NCBI GenBank assembly: GCA_035508795.1
Contig: DATJMJ010000039.1
Location: 1-43,056, forward strand
Origin: DATJMJ01 sp035508795
GTDB taxonomy: Bacteria; Actinomycetota; Acidimicrobiia; Acidimicrobiales; Palsa-688
Reading direction: 5' to 3'
Length of the DNA stretch: 43,056 bases
Positions 31,665 through 40,518 of the stretch are shown here, one piece after another. The translations under genes and the position numbers were made by a program. How positions within the stretch are numbered: position 1 is the stretch's first letter; each line of letters begins with the position of its first letter. Below the pieces are notes generated by a model that saw nothing but the letters and a program-made list of their open reading frames with translations, did not search any database and had not been told where the DNA came from.

Positions 31665-32882
31665 CTATGCCGGGACGAACACGAGGCAGCCGTTATGGCC
31701 GCCAAAACCGAAGGAATTGGATATCACCGGGCCGGGTTCCCAATCCCTCGGGCCCCCGGTGACGACGTCGAGCTGGAACGACGGGTCGACGTTGCGGGTG
31801 GCCGCTGTGGGGGGGATCTGGCGGTGCTCGAAGCTCAGCGCGACAGCTACCGCCTCGATGGCACCGGCGCCGGCGAGAGTGTGGCCGATAACACCCTTCA
31901 CCGACGTCACGGCCGGGCCGGGGTAGCCAAAAACCTTGTAGATCGCTTCGGCTTCGGCGGCGTCGCCAGGAGGGGTCGAGGTCCCGTGGGCGTTGACCTG
32001 GGTGACTTCGCCGGGCGTCAACTGGGCGTCTGCGAGAGCGAGTTGCATGCAGAGCGCCGCCCCGCTCCCGTCGGGGGCAGGAGCCGTGACGTGGTGGGCA
32101 TCGGCGGTGCTGGCTCCGCCGGCCAGCTCGGCGTAGATATGTGCCCCCCGGGCGAGAGCGCGGTCCCGCTCCTCGAGGACGATCGCACCGGCACCTTCCC
32201 CGATGGCGAACCCGTCACGGGCGACGTCGAACGGCATCGAAACCCCCGAACGAGTAAGCGCCGTCATATTGGCGAACCCGGCAATCCCGAGCGGCGAGAG
32301 CGGCGCCTCGCTCGACCCCGCCACCATCACGTCGCAGCGGCCCATCGCGATCAGCCGCCCGGCGTTGGCAATACTCTGGCTCCCGGCGGCGCAAGCGGTG
32401 ACGGTCGTCTCGCACGGGCCGCGAAGGCCATAGCGCATGGAAACTTCGGCCGCCGCGCGGTTGCACATCATCATCGGGACGAGGAAAGGGCTGACGCGGT
32501 CGGGGCCTCTTTCCATCAGGATGTTCTGCTGCTCGCACATGGTGTCGAGGCCGCCGACGCCGGTCCCGATATGGGCGCCGGCACGGTCGGGGTCACCGCG
32601 GAGCGCCTCTATGCCGCCTGCCCCCGTGATCGCCTGGTCGGCCGCGGCGGCTGCCATCTGGACGAAGCGGTCGGCACGGCGGAGCTCTTTCGGGCCGAAG
32701 ATGTGGCTCACGTCGAGACCCTCCACGGGCCGGACACGCGCCACCGGTGGTTCCGACATCAGCCCGCGCCAAAAAGCCTCGGCCCCGATGCCGCATGAAG
32801 CGACGACACCGGCTCCCGTCACGACGACCCGGCGGCCGGGGACGGCACCGGCGCCGCCCGGGCCAGGGTTGAGCGCAAGCAT
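31665..32882 (-). CDS. fabF: 3-oxoacyl-[acyl-carrier-protein] synthase II (FabF)
   Basis: A 405-residue condensing enzyme that elongates acyl-ACP with malonyl-ACP in type II fatty acid synthesis. The Cys-His-His active site is visible: Cys164 in TVTACAAGSQS, His in NAHGTSTPPGD and His in KGVIGHTLAGAGA; FGFGGHNGCLV is the C-terminal family motif. The ATG at 32882 shares a base with the acpP stop codon, so the two are coupled. Last gene of the fabD-fabH-acpP-fabF operon; it converges on bcp. Confidence 0.95.
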   Translation of the reverse strand: MLALNPGPGGAGAVPGRRVVVTGAGVVASCGIGAEAFWRGLMSEPPVARVRPVEGLDVSHIFGPKELRRADRFVQMAAAAADQAITGAGGIEALRGDPDRAGAHIGTGVGGLDTMCEQQNILMERGPDRVSPFLVPMMMCNRAAAEVSMRYGLRGPCETTVTACAAGSQSIANAGRLIAMGRCDVMVAGSSEAPLSPLGIAGFANMTALTRSGVSMPFDVARDGFAIGEGAGAIVLEERDRALARGAHIYAELAGGASTADAHHVTAPAPDGSGAALCMQLALADAQLTPGEVTQVNAHGTSTPPGDAAEAEAIYKVFGYPGPAVTSVKGVIGHTLAGAGAIEAVAVALSFEHRQIPPTAATRNVDPSFQLDVVTGGPRDWEPGPVISNSFGFGGHNGCLVFVPA

Positions 32883-33133
32883 CAGAGCTTGGACGTCACC
32901 AGCTCGTAGGCCTGGCCAACGGTCTGGACACCTTCGAGCTCGGATTCGGGGACGTCGATCCCGAACCGTTCCTCCAGGGCCATCACGAGCTCGACGAGGT
33001 CGAGGCTGTCGGCGTCGAGGTCGTCGGCAAAACGCGCCTCGGGGACGATCTTGGTGGGTTCGACCTGTAGTACCTCGACCGCGCACTGCCTGAACAGGTC
33101 GAACGACTCTTCAGGGCCCATCTGCTCTGCCAT
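32882..33133 (-). CDS. acpP: Acyl carrier protein
   Basis: An 83-residue acyl carrier protein. DLDADSLDLVELVMALEERFGIDVPE surrounds Ser43, the attachment site for the 4'-phosphopantetheine arm. ATG 33133 is chosen because GGAGGA is at 33137-33142; a start at 33154 would add seven residues. It carries the growing acyl chain for FabH and FabF, whose genes flank it. Confidence 0.95.
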   Translation of the reverse strand: MAEQMGPEESFDLFRQCAVEVLQVEPTKIVPEARFADDLDADSLDLVELVMALEERFGIDVPESELEGVQTVGQAYELVTSKL

Positions 33134-33169
33134 TTGTCCTCCGTTCGCTTCCAATGGTGACTGCCAAAC

Positions 33170-34171
33170 TTACCGGGAGGGCCCCCGGCCCCACCGCCAT
33201 ACGGCCGAGGCCCACGTCATCCCGGCCCCAAAACCAGCGAAAAGCACGAGGTCCCCGTCCGAGAGGCGACCGGAGCCGGCAGCTTCCGCCAGGGCGATCG
33301 GTATCGAAGCCGAAGACGTGTTACCTGTGCGCTCGATGACCGAAGCGACCCTGTCGACGGGGATACCGAGGCGCTCGGCGACGGCGTCCATGATCCGGAC
33401 GTTCGCCTGGTGCGGAACGAAAAGAGCGATGTCCGCGGCCGTCACCTTGGCCCGCTCCAACGTCTTGAGTGCCGAGTCGACCGTTACGCGGACCGCCCTG
33501 CGGAAGACCTCCTGGCCCCTCATCGTCATGCCCGTGCCGGCGTGGTTGGCGTAGAAGAGAGGCTGGAGCGAGCCGTCCACGCCGACGTCCCACCCGAGCA
33601 TCGCCGGGTCCCCGGGCACGGCTTCGACGACGACCGCCCCGGCGCCGTCGCCGAAGAGGAAGGCGTTTGACCGGTCGGACCAGTTGGTGATCCGGGTCAG
33701 GGTCTCGGCCCCCACGAGGAGGACGCGCTCGGCCCCGGCGCCGATGAAACCGGCCGCCGTGACAAGCCCGTAGGTGAACCCGGCGCAGGCAGCGTTGATG
33801 TCCATGCCGCCGCCCCTCACCGAAAGAGCGTGCGCAAGGGGAGACGACGTTGCCGGCACTTGCTGGTCCTGTGTCGTCGTGCAGAGGATGAGCAGGTCGA
33901 TGTCCGCCCCGGTAACCCCCGCCCGTCCCATCGCGGCCCGCCCGGCTTGGGCGGCGAGCTGGGCTGTGGTCCCCATCCCGTTTTCGGGGGACCGGCTGGG
34001 AGGTACCCGGACGAAGGGGCCGTCGGCCGCCCGCCGCTGCCTGATCCCGGTCCGCTCGACGATCCACTCGTCGCTCGTGTCGAAGAGCGTCATTATGTCC
34101 TGGTTGGTGACCACCTGGTCGGGGAGCGCGCTCGCCCAGCCGGTGATGGCGTAGCCGCAGCTGTTGGCCAT
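33170..34171 (-). CDS. fabH: 3-oxoacyl-[acyl-carrier-protein] synthase III (FabH)
   Basis: A 333-residue ketoacyl-ACP synthase III, which starts fatty acid chains by condensing an acyl-CoA with malonyl-ACP. The catalytic triad is Cys129 (INAACAGFTYG), His in FVPHQANVRI and Asn in TGNTSSASIP; DEWIVERTGI is the typical N-terminal motif. Start ATG 34171, 16 bases after the fabD stop. Whether it prefers acetyl or branched-chain primers cannot be told from the sequence. Confidence 0.95.
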   Translation of the reverse strand: MANSCGYAITGWASALPDQVVTNQDIMTLFDTSDEWIVERTGIRQRRAADGPFVRVPPSRSPENGMGTTAQLAAQAGRAAMGRAGVTGADIDLLILCTTTQDQQVPATSSPLAHALSVRGGGMDINAACAGFTYGLVTAAGFIGAGAERVLLVGAETLTRITNWSDRSNAFLFGDGAGAVVVEAVPGDPAMLGWDVGVDGSLQPLFYANHAGTGMTMRGQEVFRRAVRVTVDSALKTLERAKVTAADIALFVPHQANVRIMDAVAERLGIPVDRVASVIERTGNTSSASIPIALAEAAGSGRLSDGDLVLFAGFGAGMTWASAVWRWGRGPSR

Positions 34172-34187
34172 ATGCGCTTTGCCTGCC

Positions 34188-35426
34188 TCAGCGGGCCCGT
34201 AGCCAGGCGACCGGCTGGCCGGACTGGACGCGTTCGCCAGGGTGCGCTATCACGCCCATCAGCTCGCCGGCAAACGGGCTGCGCACTTCGGTACCCGAGA
34301 CGAAGCCAACCAGGTCGCCGATCTCGATGCTGGTGCCCTCCGCCGCCTCGCCGCCTGGCGTTGCCGGCAGCTCCAACCCGCTCGGGAGCTCGAAGAGGCC
34401 GGCGCACGGGCTGATGATGAGCCGCTCGGACACGTAGAGCCGCTCTCCCTGGTGCCCTTCGGGCGTCGCGCCCGTCGCCACAGGGCCCTCCCCGGTGAGG
34501 ACCGCCACGAGGTCGTCAAGGTCGTCGGGCTCAGCAATTGCCAGAGTTGACGCCTCGGGGACGCTCGAGCGCACCATGCGCGAGAGGGGGCCGCCGGGGC
34601 CCAGTTCGCAAAAGAGCCCGTCTCCGTCCCATTCGCCCGTCCGCATGATCGCCGCCAGCGTGAGCGATGTTTGGCGCCACCGCACCGGGCTGCGAAGTTG
34701 AGCCGACAGGAGGGCCGGCCACTCCCCGCCGGCGTTGTGAGGTAGCGCGTCCACATTTGCGACGACAGGTACTGCTAGTGCGTAAAAGGTCGTGCTCTCG
34801 ATGGCCTTTCGCAGGCGCGGCTGGGCCGGTGCCATCAGTGGCGTGTGGAAGGCCCCGCTCACCGCGACTTCCTTGACGCCGGTCGCACCGAGCTCGACAG
34901 CGATGCGTGCCGCTACGTCGGCGAACTCGGGCCGGCCGGCAATGACGCACTCGCCGGGGGCATTGGAGTTGGCCAGCCAGACATCGCCGTCAGCCCGACG
35001 GCAGGCGATGCGAGCCATTTCGTCGTCTATGCCCGAGATGGCAAGCATTACGCCCGGGTTTTCCTCGGCTGCTTCTTGCATCGCCTCGCCGCGCTCTGCG
35101 ACCAACCGGACAGCGTCGTCGAAACCGATCGCGCCTGCCGCGACGAGAGCGGTGTACTCGCCCAGGCTGTGCCCGGCGCAGGCGGTCGGCTCTATGCCGA
35201 GGCGTTCGACCGCGTCCAGCACGACGAGACCGAGGACGAAGGTGGCGAGCTGGGCGTTACGAGTTTCCGACAGCTCCACGGCGCCCGCCTCGAGGAGAAG
35301 GTGGCCGACGTCGCGGCCCGCCAGCTCGGACGCATCCTGCACGACGTCCCAGGAAGGGTGCTCACGCCATGGCCTCCCCATGCCGGCCCGCTGAGATCCC
35401 TGGCCTGGGAAAACGAAAGCCGGCAA
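34188..35426 (-). CDS. fabD: Malonyl-CoA:ACP transacylase (FabD) fused to a C-terminal biotinyl/lipoyl-like domain
   Basis: Residues 1 to about 310 are FabD: FPGQGSQ (6-12), the nucleophile Ser87 in GHSLGEYTALVAAGAI, and the catalytic His194 in GAFHTPLM. This enzyme loads malonyl groups onto acyl carrier protein. Residues about 327-412 add a segment with the shape of a biotinyl/lipoyl domain (ISPCAGLFE..., EGTSIEIGDLVGFVSGTEVRSPFAGELMGVIAHPGERVQSGQPVAWL), but where the modified lysine would be expected (the turn near SGTEV) there is none, so it is probably a structural or docking module. The start is TTG 35426, supported by GAGGAGG at 35434-35440. Usual FabD is about 310 residues. Confidence 0.93.
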   Translation of the reverse strand: MPAFVFPGQGSQRAGMGRPWREHPSWDVVQDASELAGRDVGHLLLEAGAVELSETRNAQLATFVLGLVVLDAVERLGIEPTACAGHSLGEYTALVAAGAIGFDDAVRLVAERGEAMQEAAEENPGVMLAISGIDDEMARIACRRADGDVWLANSNAPGECVIAGRPEFADVAARIAVELGATGVKEVAVSGAFHTPLMAPAQPRLRKAIESTTFYALAVPVVANVDALPHNAGGEWPALLSAQLRSPVRWRQTSLTLAAIMRTGEWDGDGLFCELGPGGPLSRMVRSSVPEASTLAIAEPDDLDDLVAVLTGEGPVATGATPEGHQGERLYVSERLIISPCAGLFELPSGLELPATPGGEAAEGTSIEIGDLVGFVSGTEVRSPFAGELMGVIAHPGERVQSGQPVAWLRAR

Positions 35427-35433
35427 CTACGCC

Positions 35434-35440
35434 CCTCCTC
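35434..35440 (-). promoter_or_regulatory. Ribosome binding site that sets the fabD TTG start
   Basis: GAGGAGG on the minus strand, seven bases before TTG 35426, supports this rare start codon, which also matches the conserved first residues of FabD. Confidence 0.7.
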
Positions 35441-35559
35441 TGGTCATCCAACATTCTGACCCGCGTTGGGGTAGCGAAAGTAACAATCCGGTGAACGCCC
35501 GCCCGCCGGGCGCTGGTAACGCTTGGGCGGTGATGGCCGGGCCGTGCCTGCCGGCCTGG

Positions 35560-38181
35560 TCATTCCTCCCGGAGCACGACCGCAGCCGGGGTGGAAGAGG
35601 CAGCTCTCCCGGGTACTGCGGCCACGATATTTGCGAGGGCCAATGCGCCGAGCGCCACGAACAACATCGAAGCCGGGATGGTCGGGTGCGGGACTGCTTG
35701 GATGCTCCGGGCGAACAGGTCCCAAAGTTGCCGGCCACCGGCCACCCCGATCGGGACGCCAACGACGAGGCCCGTGAGAGCGGTGATCGAGGCCTGCCAC
35801 GCCAGTGTCGTAGCCAACTGGCGCCCGGTGAAACCAAGCGTCTTCAGGAGGGCAAAGTCCTGGCGCCTCCGGCGCACGGTGGCGGCGAGGGCGAGGGCGA
35901 GCGCGAGGACCGCCCCGGTGGCCAAGCCGATCGCAAGTACGACCGGCGTGGCACCTGTTGACTGGTAGTTGACGATCTCAGCGGGCCGTTGTACGGGCAG
36001 CGCGATCACGTTGTCGCCGAGCGTTTGGGGGTCGTGGGCGAATATCTTGTCGGCGAGCGCAATAACCTGCTGCAGCTCGGCCCGGCCCTTGGCGGCGCTC
36101 ACGCCGGGCCGCCGCCGGACGAAAACGAGAGCGGGGCCGTCCTGGTTGGGGTCCGGCGCCTGCGTGAACCGGAGGAACGACTCAGGCAGGTCAGCCTCGC
36201 TCACGAGGGCCCCGGTACCCATCGACGTGTGCTCGGCAAAGGTGCTCGAGCCTTGGATCGCCGGGAACGTCGCCGTGCCGACAATGGTCGCCGGGGTAGG
36301 CGGCAGGTAGAGAGGCGCCGTATTTGGAGAGCCGTAGCTGATGAACACCCGTTCGCCGACCTTCTTGTCGAGGAGAGCGAGCGTCGCCGCACCGAGGACG
36401 ACTTGCGCCGGGCCCCGCAAACCGTGACCGGACAGCACGGGGGGGCCGACGGCCGGGGCCCCTGCTGTGACCAGCGCTGGGACCGTCTCACCGTCCAGTT
36501 GAAGGTTAGGGTCCTGGTACCCCGACCACGCAGCGACGCCAGGTTCGCTCGATAGCGTTTTCAATGCTTTGGGTGGGACGCCGTTTTCGGACGAGAGGGC
36601 ATAATCCCAGTTCCACCCGTACAGCTTGGGCTGGGTGACCAGGGTGTGGAGGCTCGAGCTGAAGGTGAGCGTCGCCGTCACCGTCATAACGGCTATAACG
36701 GCTCCGGCCAGGACCGACCGGGAGGGCACCGCAGTGCGGCCGCGGCCCGGTTCGAGCGCGAAGTGGAGGCCGACGACGGCAGGCAACGGCAGCCCGAGGG
36801 CGGCGGCGTGGCGCACCAATTTGGACGGAGGGACAGAAGTGCCCGCCACGGGCCGGCGGGGGGTTGCCCGCCAAGCCATTACGGCGGTCGCCGCGCCCAA
36901 CCCGCCGGCGAGCACGCCCAGGCCCGCCCCGAGGACTGTCCAGTCAAATGCGAGCACCGCCGGGTGCCAAACGGCCCGCACCGGACCGAGCGGCGAGAGC
37001 GGTGAAAGGGCAACTGCCACGACGCCTGCGACGACAGAACCGGCCACGACTGCAATGGCGGGCCCGGCAAATGCGTCGATGAAATTGGCGAGGGGGCTCG
37101 CTCCCAGTGCCCGGGAGACCTGGCGTTCATCCTCGGTCGCCCGCAGCTGGCGTGATATGACCGGCAGCGCTATGCCGAGCGCGGCCAGTGCCGCTATCAG
37201 GCCGAACAAAGCCAGCGCGATCGACTCCGGCTTGAGCGCGCGCTCGACCTTGGCTTCGGTGATCGTGGTGAGGTTGAAATTGCCCACTGCCCCCGGAGGC
37301 AGGGCCCGCAGCAGCGCCTGCTCGGCCGAGGCAATGTTGCGGTCGCCCCTGTCGAGCTGCACGCCGTACCAGGTGCCATTGGTCGATTTGTCGGGGACCA
37401 ACCTCGTGAAGGCCGGTGTATAGACGACGTTGGTGGGGAGCCGGTCTGTGTCGTCTTCGACGACCTCGTTGTTGAACTGGACGATCCCGGTGAGCTTCAT
37501 CTCGAACCGGCGCCAGGGCGGCACGCGTGCCGTGCCGAAGCCCGGGAGGTCCGCCTGTTGTGCAATGTAAAGGCCTACCGGCACGACCTCCCCGAGACGG
37601 ACGCCCATCAGCCGCGCCCCGAGAGCGGTCGTCATGAACTCGTCGACATCGTTCGGGTCCGGGACGCGTCCGCGCAACGCCGTGACGCGGTCCATGTCGA
37701 AATAAAGGCCGTTACTAGCGGCGAAATTGAGGTCGCTGTCGGCCAATGCGAGGTTGGGTGCCCCGTTTGGTTCCAATGGCACAGCGAAAACGCCGACCCA
37801 GCTCTCGACTTTCTTGACTCCCGGGAGGCGGGCAATGGCAGCTGCCAGGCGTGGTGAGTAGAGCGTGGCGGCCTGGTTGCCGCCGGACCCGTAGGTCGAC
37901 AGCGTCAGGTTGGAGGCGTTTGTGCTCGCCAGGAAGCTCGGGTAGGCGGACTGCGTGCGCCTGGCGGCGACGATCGAGCCCATTGCGATCCCGCCGACGA
38001 GGCCGACGAGCAGCACAATCGTCAGGTAGTCGCGCCGGCGGCCGGCAAAGGTCCGGCGGAGCTTGTAACTGGCGAACGCCAGGTCTTCGTCGCTCAACAA
38101 GGCTTTGCGCCGGGGGGCCGGCACCGGTGGCTCGGCGGTACCGGGCTCGGTACCGTGAGCGGCGGGCTCCGCTAAGGTCAC
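35560..38181 (-). CDS. FtsX-type ABC transporter permease (MacB-like), ATPase partner absent from window
   Basis: An 873-residue permease with a leading membrane helix (DYLTIVLLVGLVGGIAMGSIVAARR), a large extracytoplasmic region, helices in the middle and a second FtsX domain with three helices at the C-terminus (VVLAIGLATGAVLALALALAATVRRRR...; LWDLFARS; ALGALALANIVAAVPGRAA). FtsX/MacB-like permeases move lipoproteins or peptides across the envelope, or drive hydrolases, with a separate ABC ATPase. The N-terminus is acidic and proline-rich and starts at GTG 38181. No ABC ATPase is next to it; neighbours are a flavin reductase upstream and fabD downstream, so its partner must be elsewhere. Confidence 0.88.
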   Translation of the reverse strand: MTLAEPAAHGTEPGTAEPPVPAPRRKALLSDEDLAFASYKLRRTFAGRRRDYLTIVLLVGLVGGIAMGSIVAARRTQSAYPSFLASTNASNLTLSTYGSGGNQAATLYSPRLAAAIARLPGVKKVESWVGVFAVPLEPNGAPNLALADSDLNFAASNGLYFDMDRVTALRGRVPDPNDVDEFMTTALGARLMGVRLGEVVPVGLYIAQQADLPGFGTARVPPWRRFEMKLTGIVQFNNEVVEDDTDRLPTNVVYTPAFTRLVPDKSTNGTWYGVQLDRGDRNIASAEQALLRALPPGAVGNFNLTTITEAKVERALKPESIALALFGLIAALAALGIALPVISRQLRATEDERQVSRALGASPLANFIDAFAGPAIAVVAGSVVAGVVAVALSPLSPLGPVRAVWHPAVLAFDWTVLGAGLGVLAGGLGAATAVMAWRATPRRPVAGTSVPPSKLVRHAAALGLPLPAVVGLHFALEPGRGRTAVPSRSVLAGAVIAVMTVTATLTFSSSLHTLVTQPKLYGWNWDYALSSENGVPPKALKTLSSEPGVAAWSGYQDPNLQLDGETVPALVTAGAPAVGPPVLSGHGLRGPAQVVLGAATLALLDKKVGERVFISYGSPNTAPLYLPPTPATIVGTATFPAIQGSSTFAEHTSMGTGALVSEADLPESFLRFTQAPDPNQDGPALVFVRRRPGVSAAKGRAELQQVIALADKIFAHDPQTLGDNVIALPVQRPAEIVNYQSTGATPVVLAIGLATGAVLALALALAATVRRRRQDFALLKTLGFTGRQLATTLAWQASITALTGLVVGVPIGVAGGRQLWDLFARSIQAVPHPTIPASMLFVALGALALANIVAAVPGRAASSTPAAVVLREE

Positions 38182-38279
38182 GGCTCAACTCTGTCGCAGC
38201 CGGTGGGCCCGGACCAGGGTGCCAGCCCCACGCGGCAGGGGCGCCTCCCTTACCTCGGGGGACGCACCAGCACGACCTC

Positions 38280-38792
38280 TCAGCTGGCTTGCTCCGCCCC
38301 CTCGAGTTCCTCGATACGCCGGGTGCGGCTGCGGTAAAAGACCAACGGCGGCTCGGAGCGGTCGTCCCACAAGCTGTGCACGCGGAGGAGCACGATGTCA
38401 TGGTCTCCGGCAGGCCATTGCCGCTCGACGCTGCATTCCAACCACGCGCTCCCACCGTCGAGCAGCACCGCCCCGTCCGGGGTGGCGCGCCAGTCAAGCC
38501 CGGTGAAGCGCCGCTCCCGGGGGCCACCGAGCTGGCGGCAGGCGTGGCCCTGGTTGGCGGACAAGACGCTGATCCCGAGCATCGTCGCCCGGGCCAGCTC
38601 GGGCCACGTGCTCGAGGAGCGCCCTATGCAAACGAGCACCAGGGGCGGCTCGAGCGAAACCGAAGTGAAAGAGTTGGCGGCCAGTCCCAGAGGTTCGCCG
38701 TCGACCAGGCCGGCAATCGCGGTGACGCCGGTCGGGAAACTGCCGAGGACCTCGCGCATCAACAGGGGTTCGAGCGCAGTGGCGAGGCTCAT
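38280..38792 (-). CDS. Flavin reductase-like FMN-binding protein
   Basis: A 170-residue protein of the HpaC/DIM6-NTAB flavin reductase family. Typical parts are REVLGSFPTGVTAIAGLVDGEPLGLAANSFTSVSLEPPLVLVCIG, GISVLSANQGHACRQLGG and a C-terminal beta region. Such enzymes reduce free FMN or FAD with NAD(P)H and hand it to a partner monooxygenase. ATG 38792 is used; a frame upstream to 38933 has no supporting ribosome binding site. An SsuD-like monooxygenase lies just upstream on the same strand and is the natural client, which is an inference from gene order. Confidence 0.87.
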   Translation of the reverse strand: MSLATALEPLLMREVLGSFPTGVTAIAGLVDGEPLGLAANSFTSVSLEPPLVLVCIGRSSSTWPELARATMLGISVLSANQGHACRQLGGPRERRFTGLDWRATPDGAVLLDGGSAWLECSVERQWPAGDHDIVLLRVHSLWDDRSEPPLVFYRSRTRRIEELEGAEQAS

Positions 38793-39128
38793 TTTGTGCC
38801 CGCCGGGCCGCAGCAAAACTTCTCGTTTTTCGGGGTGGCCATTAGCCGGGGAGACTTCGCGTTTTGCGGCGCCGGTTCTGCGGTGCGGAGCAGGCCCGCC
38901 ACTGAGAAAGAACCCGTTGTGAAATCCCCGCACCGCTCGACAATTGGGCGATGAGCATACTGGCGGGCACCGAGTTTTTCAGAGCCGGACATGACCGGGG
39001 CACCGCCGGCCAAATTACCCTTACTGTCCAGGCGAAATTTGGCGTGACGCCCTTTGGCGAAGGCTTCACCAAATGGCTTTGAATTGATTTGCGAGAGCAC
39101 CTCGCAATTTTAACAGGCCCAATTAGGC
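38793..39128. other. Intergenic region between the monooxygenase and the flavin reductase
   Basis: No convincing gene lies here; short frames exist but lack a ribosome binding site and do not resemble any protein I know. The right end (39080-39128) is markedly AT-richer than its surroundings and contains a short hairpin. The rest is ordinary GC-rich DNA, and a promoter for the flavin reductase may lie in it. Confidence 0.6.
39089..39107. terminator. Short hairpin after the SsuD-like gene
   Basis: TTGCGAG AGCAC CTCGCAA is a perfect 7-bp stem with a 5-base loop, 21 bases after the monooxygenase stop (minus strand). On the plus strand it is followed by four T; on the minus strand the tail is ATCAATTC. 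It is a candidate terminator or mRNA end structure. Confidence 0.45.
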
Positions 39129-40331
39129 TCAGTTTTGTGCGCCGGACCTGTGGGCAATGCCTTCGCGAACAAGAGGTAACAGGCGCTGGCCGTAGTCGAT
39201 CACGTCGTGCACCGGGTCGAACCCCTTCAGGATGAAAGTCCCAAAGCCCAGGTCGTAATAGCGCAGCATCGCCTCCGCCACCTGGCCCGGGGTCCCCACC
39301 AACGCCGTCGAGTTACCGGCCGCGCCGGTCAGGTTGGCGATCTTCATCCACAGCCGTTCGTCGAGGACGTCGTCGCGCTCGGACATCTCTATCAGCCGGA
39401 GACGCCCGACGGACGTGGTCTGGTTGGCACCGCGGTCGACCGACAGCGTCGGGTTGAGCCGCCCACCGAGACCGCCGTAGTTGCCGTCGCTGCCCGCCAC
39501 TCGTTCCCTGGCCATGGCGATCCGCTCGGCGGTCTTGGCGGCAATCCACTCGGCTTTGTCCCAGGCGGCTTTCTCGGTGTCGTCGATGATGGGCCGGAAC
39601 GAGATGCTGTAACGCAACCGGCGGCCGAAGCCTGCCGCCACGGCGTCGACCTCGGCTTTTCGGGCGGCTGCTGCCTCGCGGGGTTCGCCCCAAAAGGCGT
39701 AGACGTCCGCCTGGGCTGCGCCGACCTGGACAGCGGGAGGCGACGCCCCCCCGAAGAAGAGAGGGATGGCGCCGGGCCGGGTGGGTTTGACGGAGCTGAA
39801 GGCGGCTTGGTAGCGGAAGAACTCGCCTTCGTAGTCGAAGGGCTCGCCCGACTCCCAAATCCGGCGGAGGAGGCCCATGACCTCCCCGGTGCGCCGGTAG
39901 CGGGCGTCGTGGGGCACGAAGTCGCCCTCGCGCTTTTGGTCCGCCTCGTCGCCGCCCGTAATGAAGTGGACACCCACCCTGCCCCCTCCGCTCAGGTGGT
40001 CGAGCGTGGCGGCAGTGCGGGCCAGCAACATCGGTTGGACGATCCCGGGGCGGTGGGCGACGAGGACCTTGAGGTGCTCGGTCTGGTTCAAGACGGTGCC
40101 GGCCACGGCCCAACCCTCCGGCGAGACCGCTCCGTACCCGATGAGGACGCGGTCAAAGCCGGCATCTTCGTGGGCTTTGGCCAGCTCTATCAGGTAAGGC
40201 GTGTCGATGACGGGGCCGTCGGTCCAGTCCGCCACCGGCCCGTCGACGAGCGGGCCTTTTATCTCGGACGCATCCCTGGTCCCGACCATCCCGATTATCT
40301 CAACCGTCAACGCTCGTCCCTTTCGGTGCAT
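39129..40331 (-). CDS. LLM-class flavin-dependent monooxygenase (SsuD-like)
   Basis: A 400-residue luciferase-like TIM-barrel enzyme. PYLIELAKAHEDAGFDRVLIGYG, HRPGIVQPMLLARTAATLDHLSGGGRVGVHFITGGDEADQ and GVPQ-type C-terminal motifs (VGTPGQVAEAMLRYYDLGFGTFILKGF) resemble alkanesulfonate monooxygenase SsuD and related FMNH2-dependent enzymes that use reduced flavin and oxygen, for instance to release sulfite from sulfonates. Substrate is unknown. ATG 40331 is used, but TTG 40310, which has GGGACGAG just ahead, is a good alternative. It is divergent from the dehydrogenase pair and upstream of the flavin reductase. Confidence 0.87.
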   Translation of the reverse strand: MHRKGRALTVEIIGMVGTRDASEIKGPLVDGPVADWTDGPVIDTPYLIELAKAHEDAGFDRVLIGYGAVSPEGWAVAGTVLNQTEHLKVLVAHRPGIVQPMLLARTAATLDHLSGGGRVGVHFITGGDEADQKREGDFVPHDARYRRTGEVMGLLRRIWESGEPFDYEGEFFRYQAAFSSVKPTRPGAIPLFFGGASPPAVQVGAAQADVYAFWGEPREAAAARKAEVDAVAAGFGRRLRYSISFRPIIDDTEKAAWDKAEWIAAKTAERIAMARERVAGSDGNYGGLGGRLNPTLSVDRGANQTTSVGRLRLIEMSERDDVLDERLWMKIANLTGAAGNSTALVGTPGQVAEAMLRYYDLGFGTFILKGFDPVHDVIDYGQRLLPLVREGIAHRSGAQN

Positions 40332-40518
40332 GGCGTGGCAAGGGCCGTCCGGGGCCCCCCAGACGGTCCTCGACGGTATTGTCGGCGCGCCGGGCCGGAT
40401 CCTGAGCCCTTTGAGAAGGGGAGCTCTTACACCACCCCGTGACTACGGCGTGAGTATCGTGCGTGGGGAAAATGGGGCCACAGGGAAGCCAGACGGCAGA
40501 AGGGATGAGAGCTTCGCG

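Noticed and set aside
38789..39100. Minus-strand frame of about 100 codons between the flavin reductase and the monooxygenase
   Set aside because: No ribosome binding site, no domain, and it overlaps the reductase start; treated as noncoding.
40381..40440. Sigma-70-like promoter (TTGAGA box) before the hydroxyacid dehydrogenase
   Set aside because: No -10 box at a suitable distance; the best candidate is only 10 bases away.
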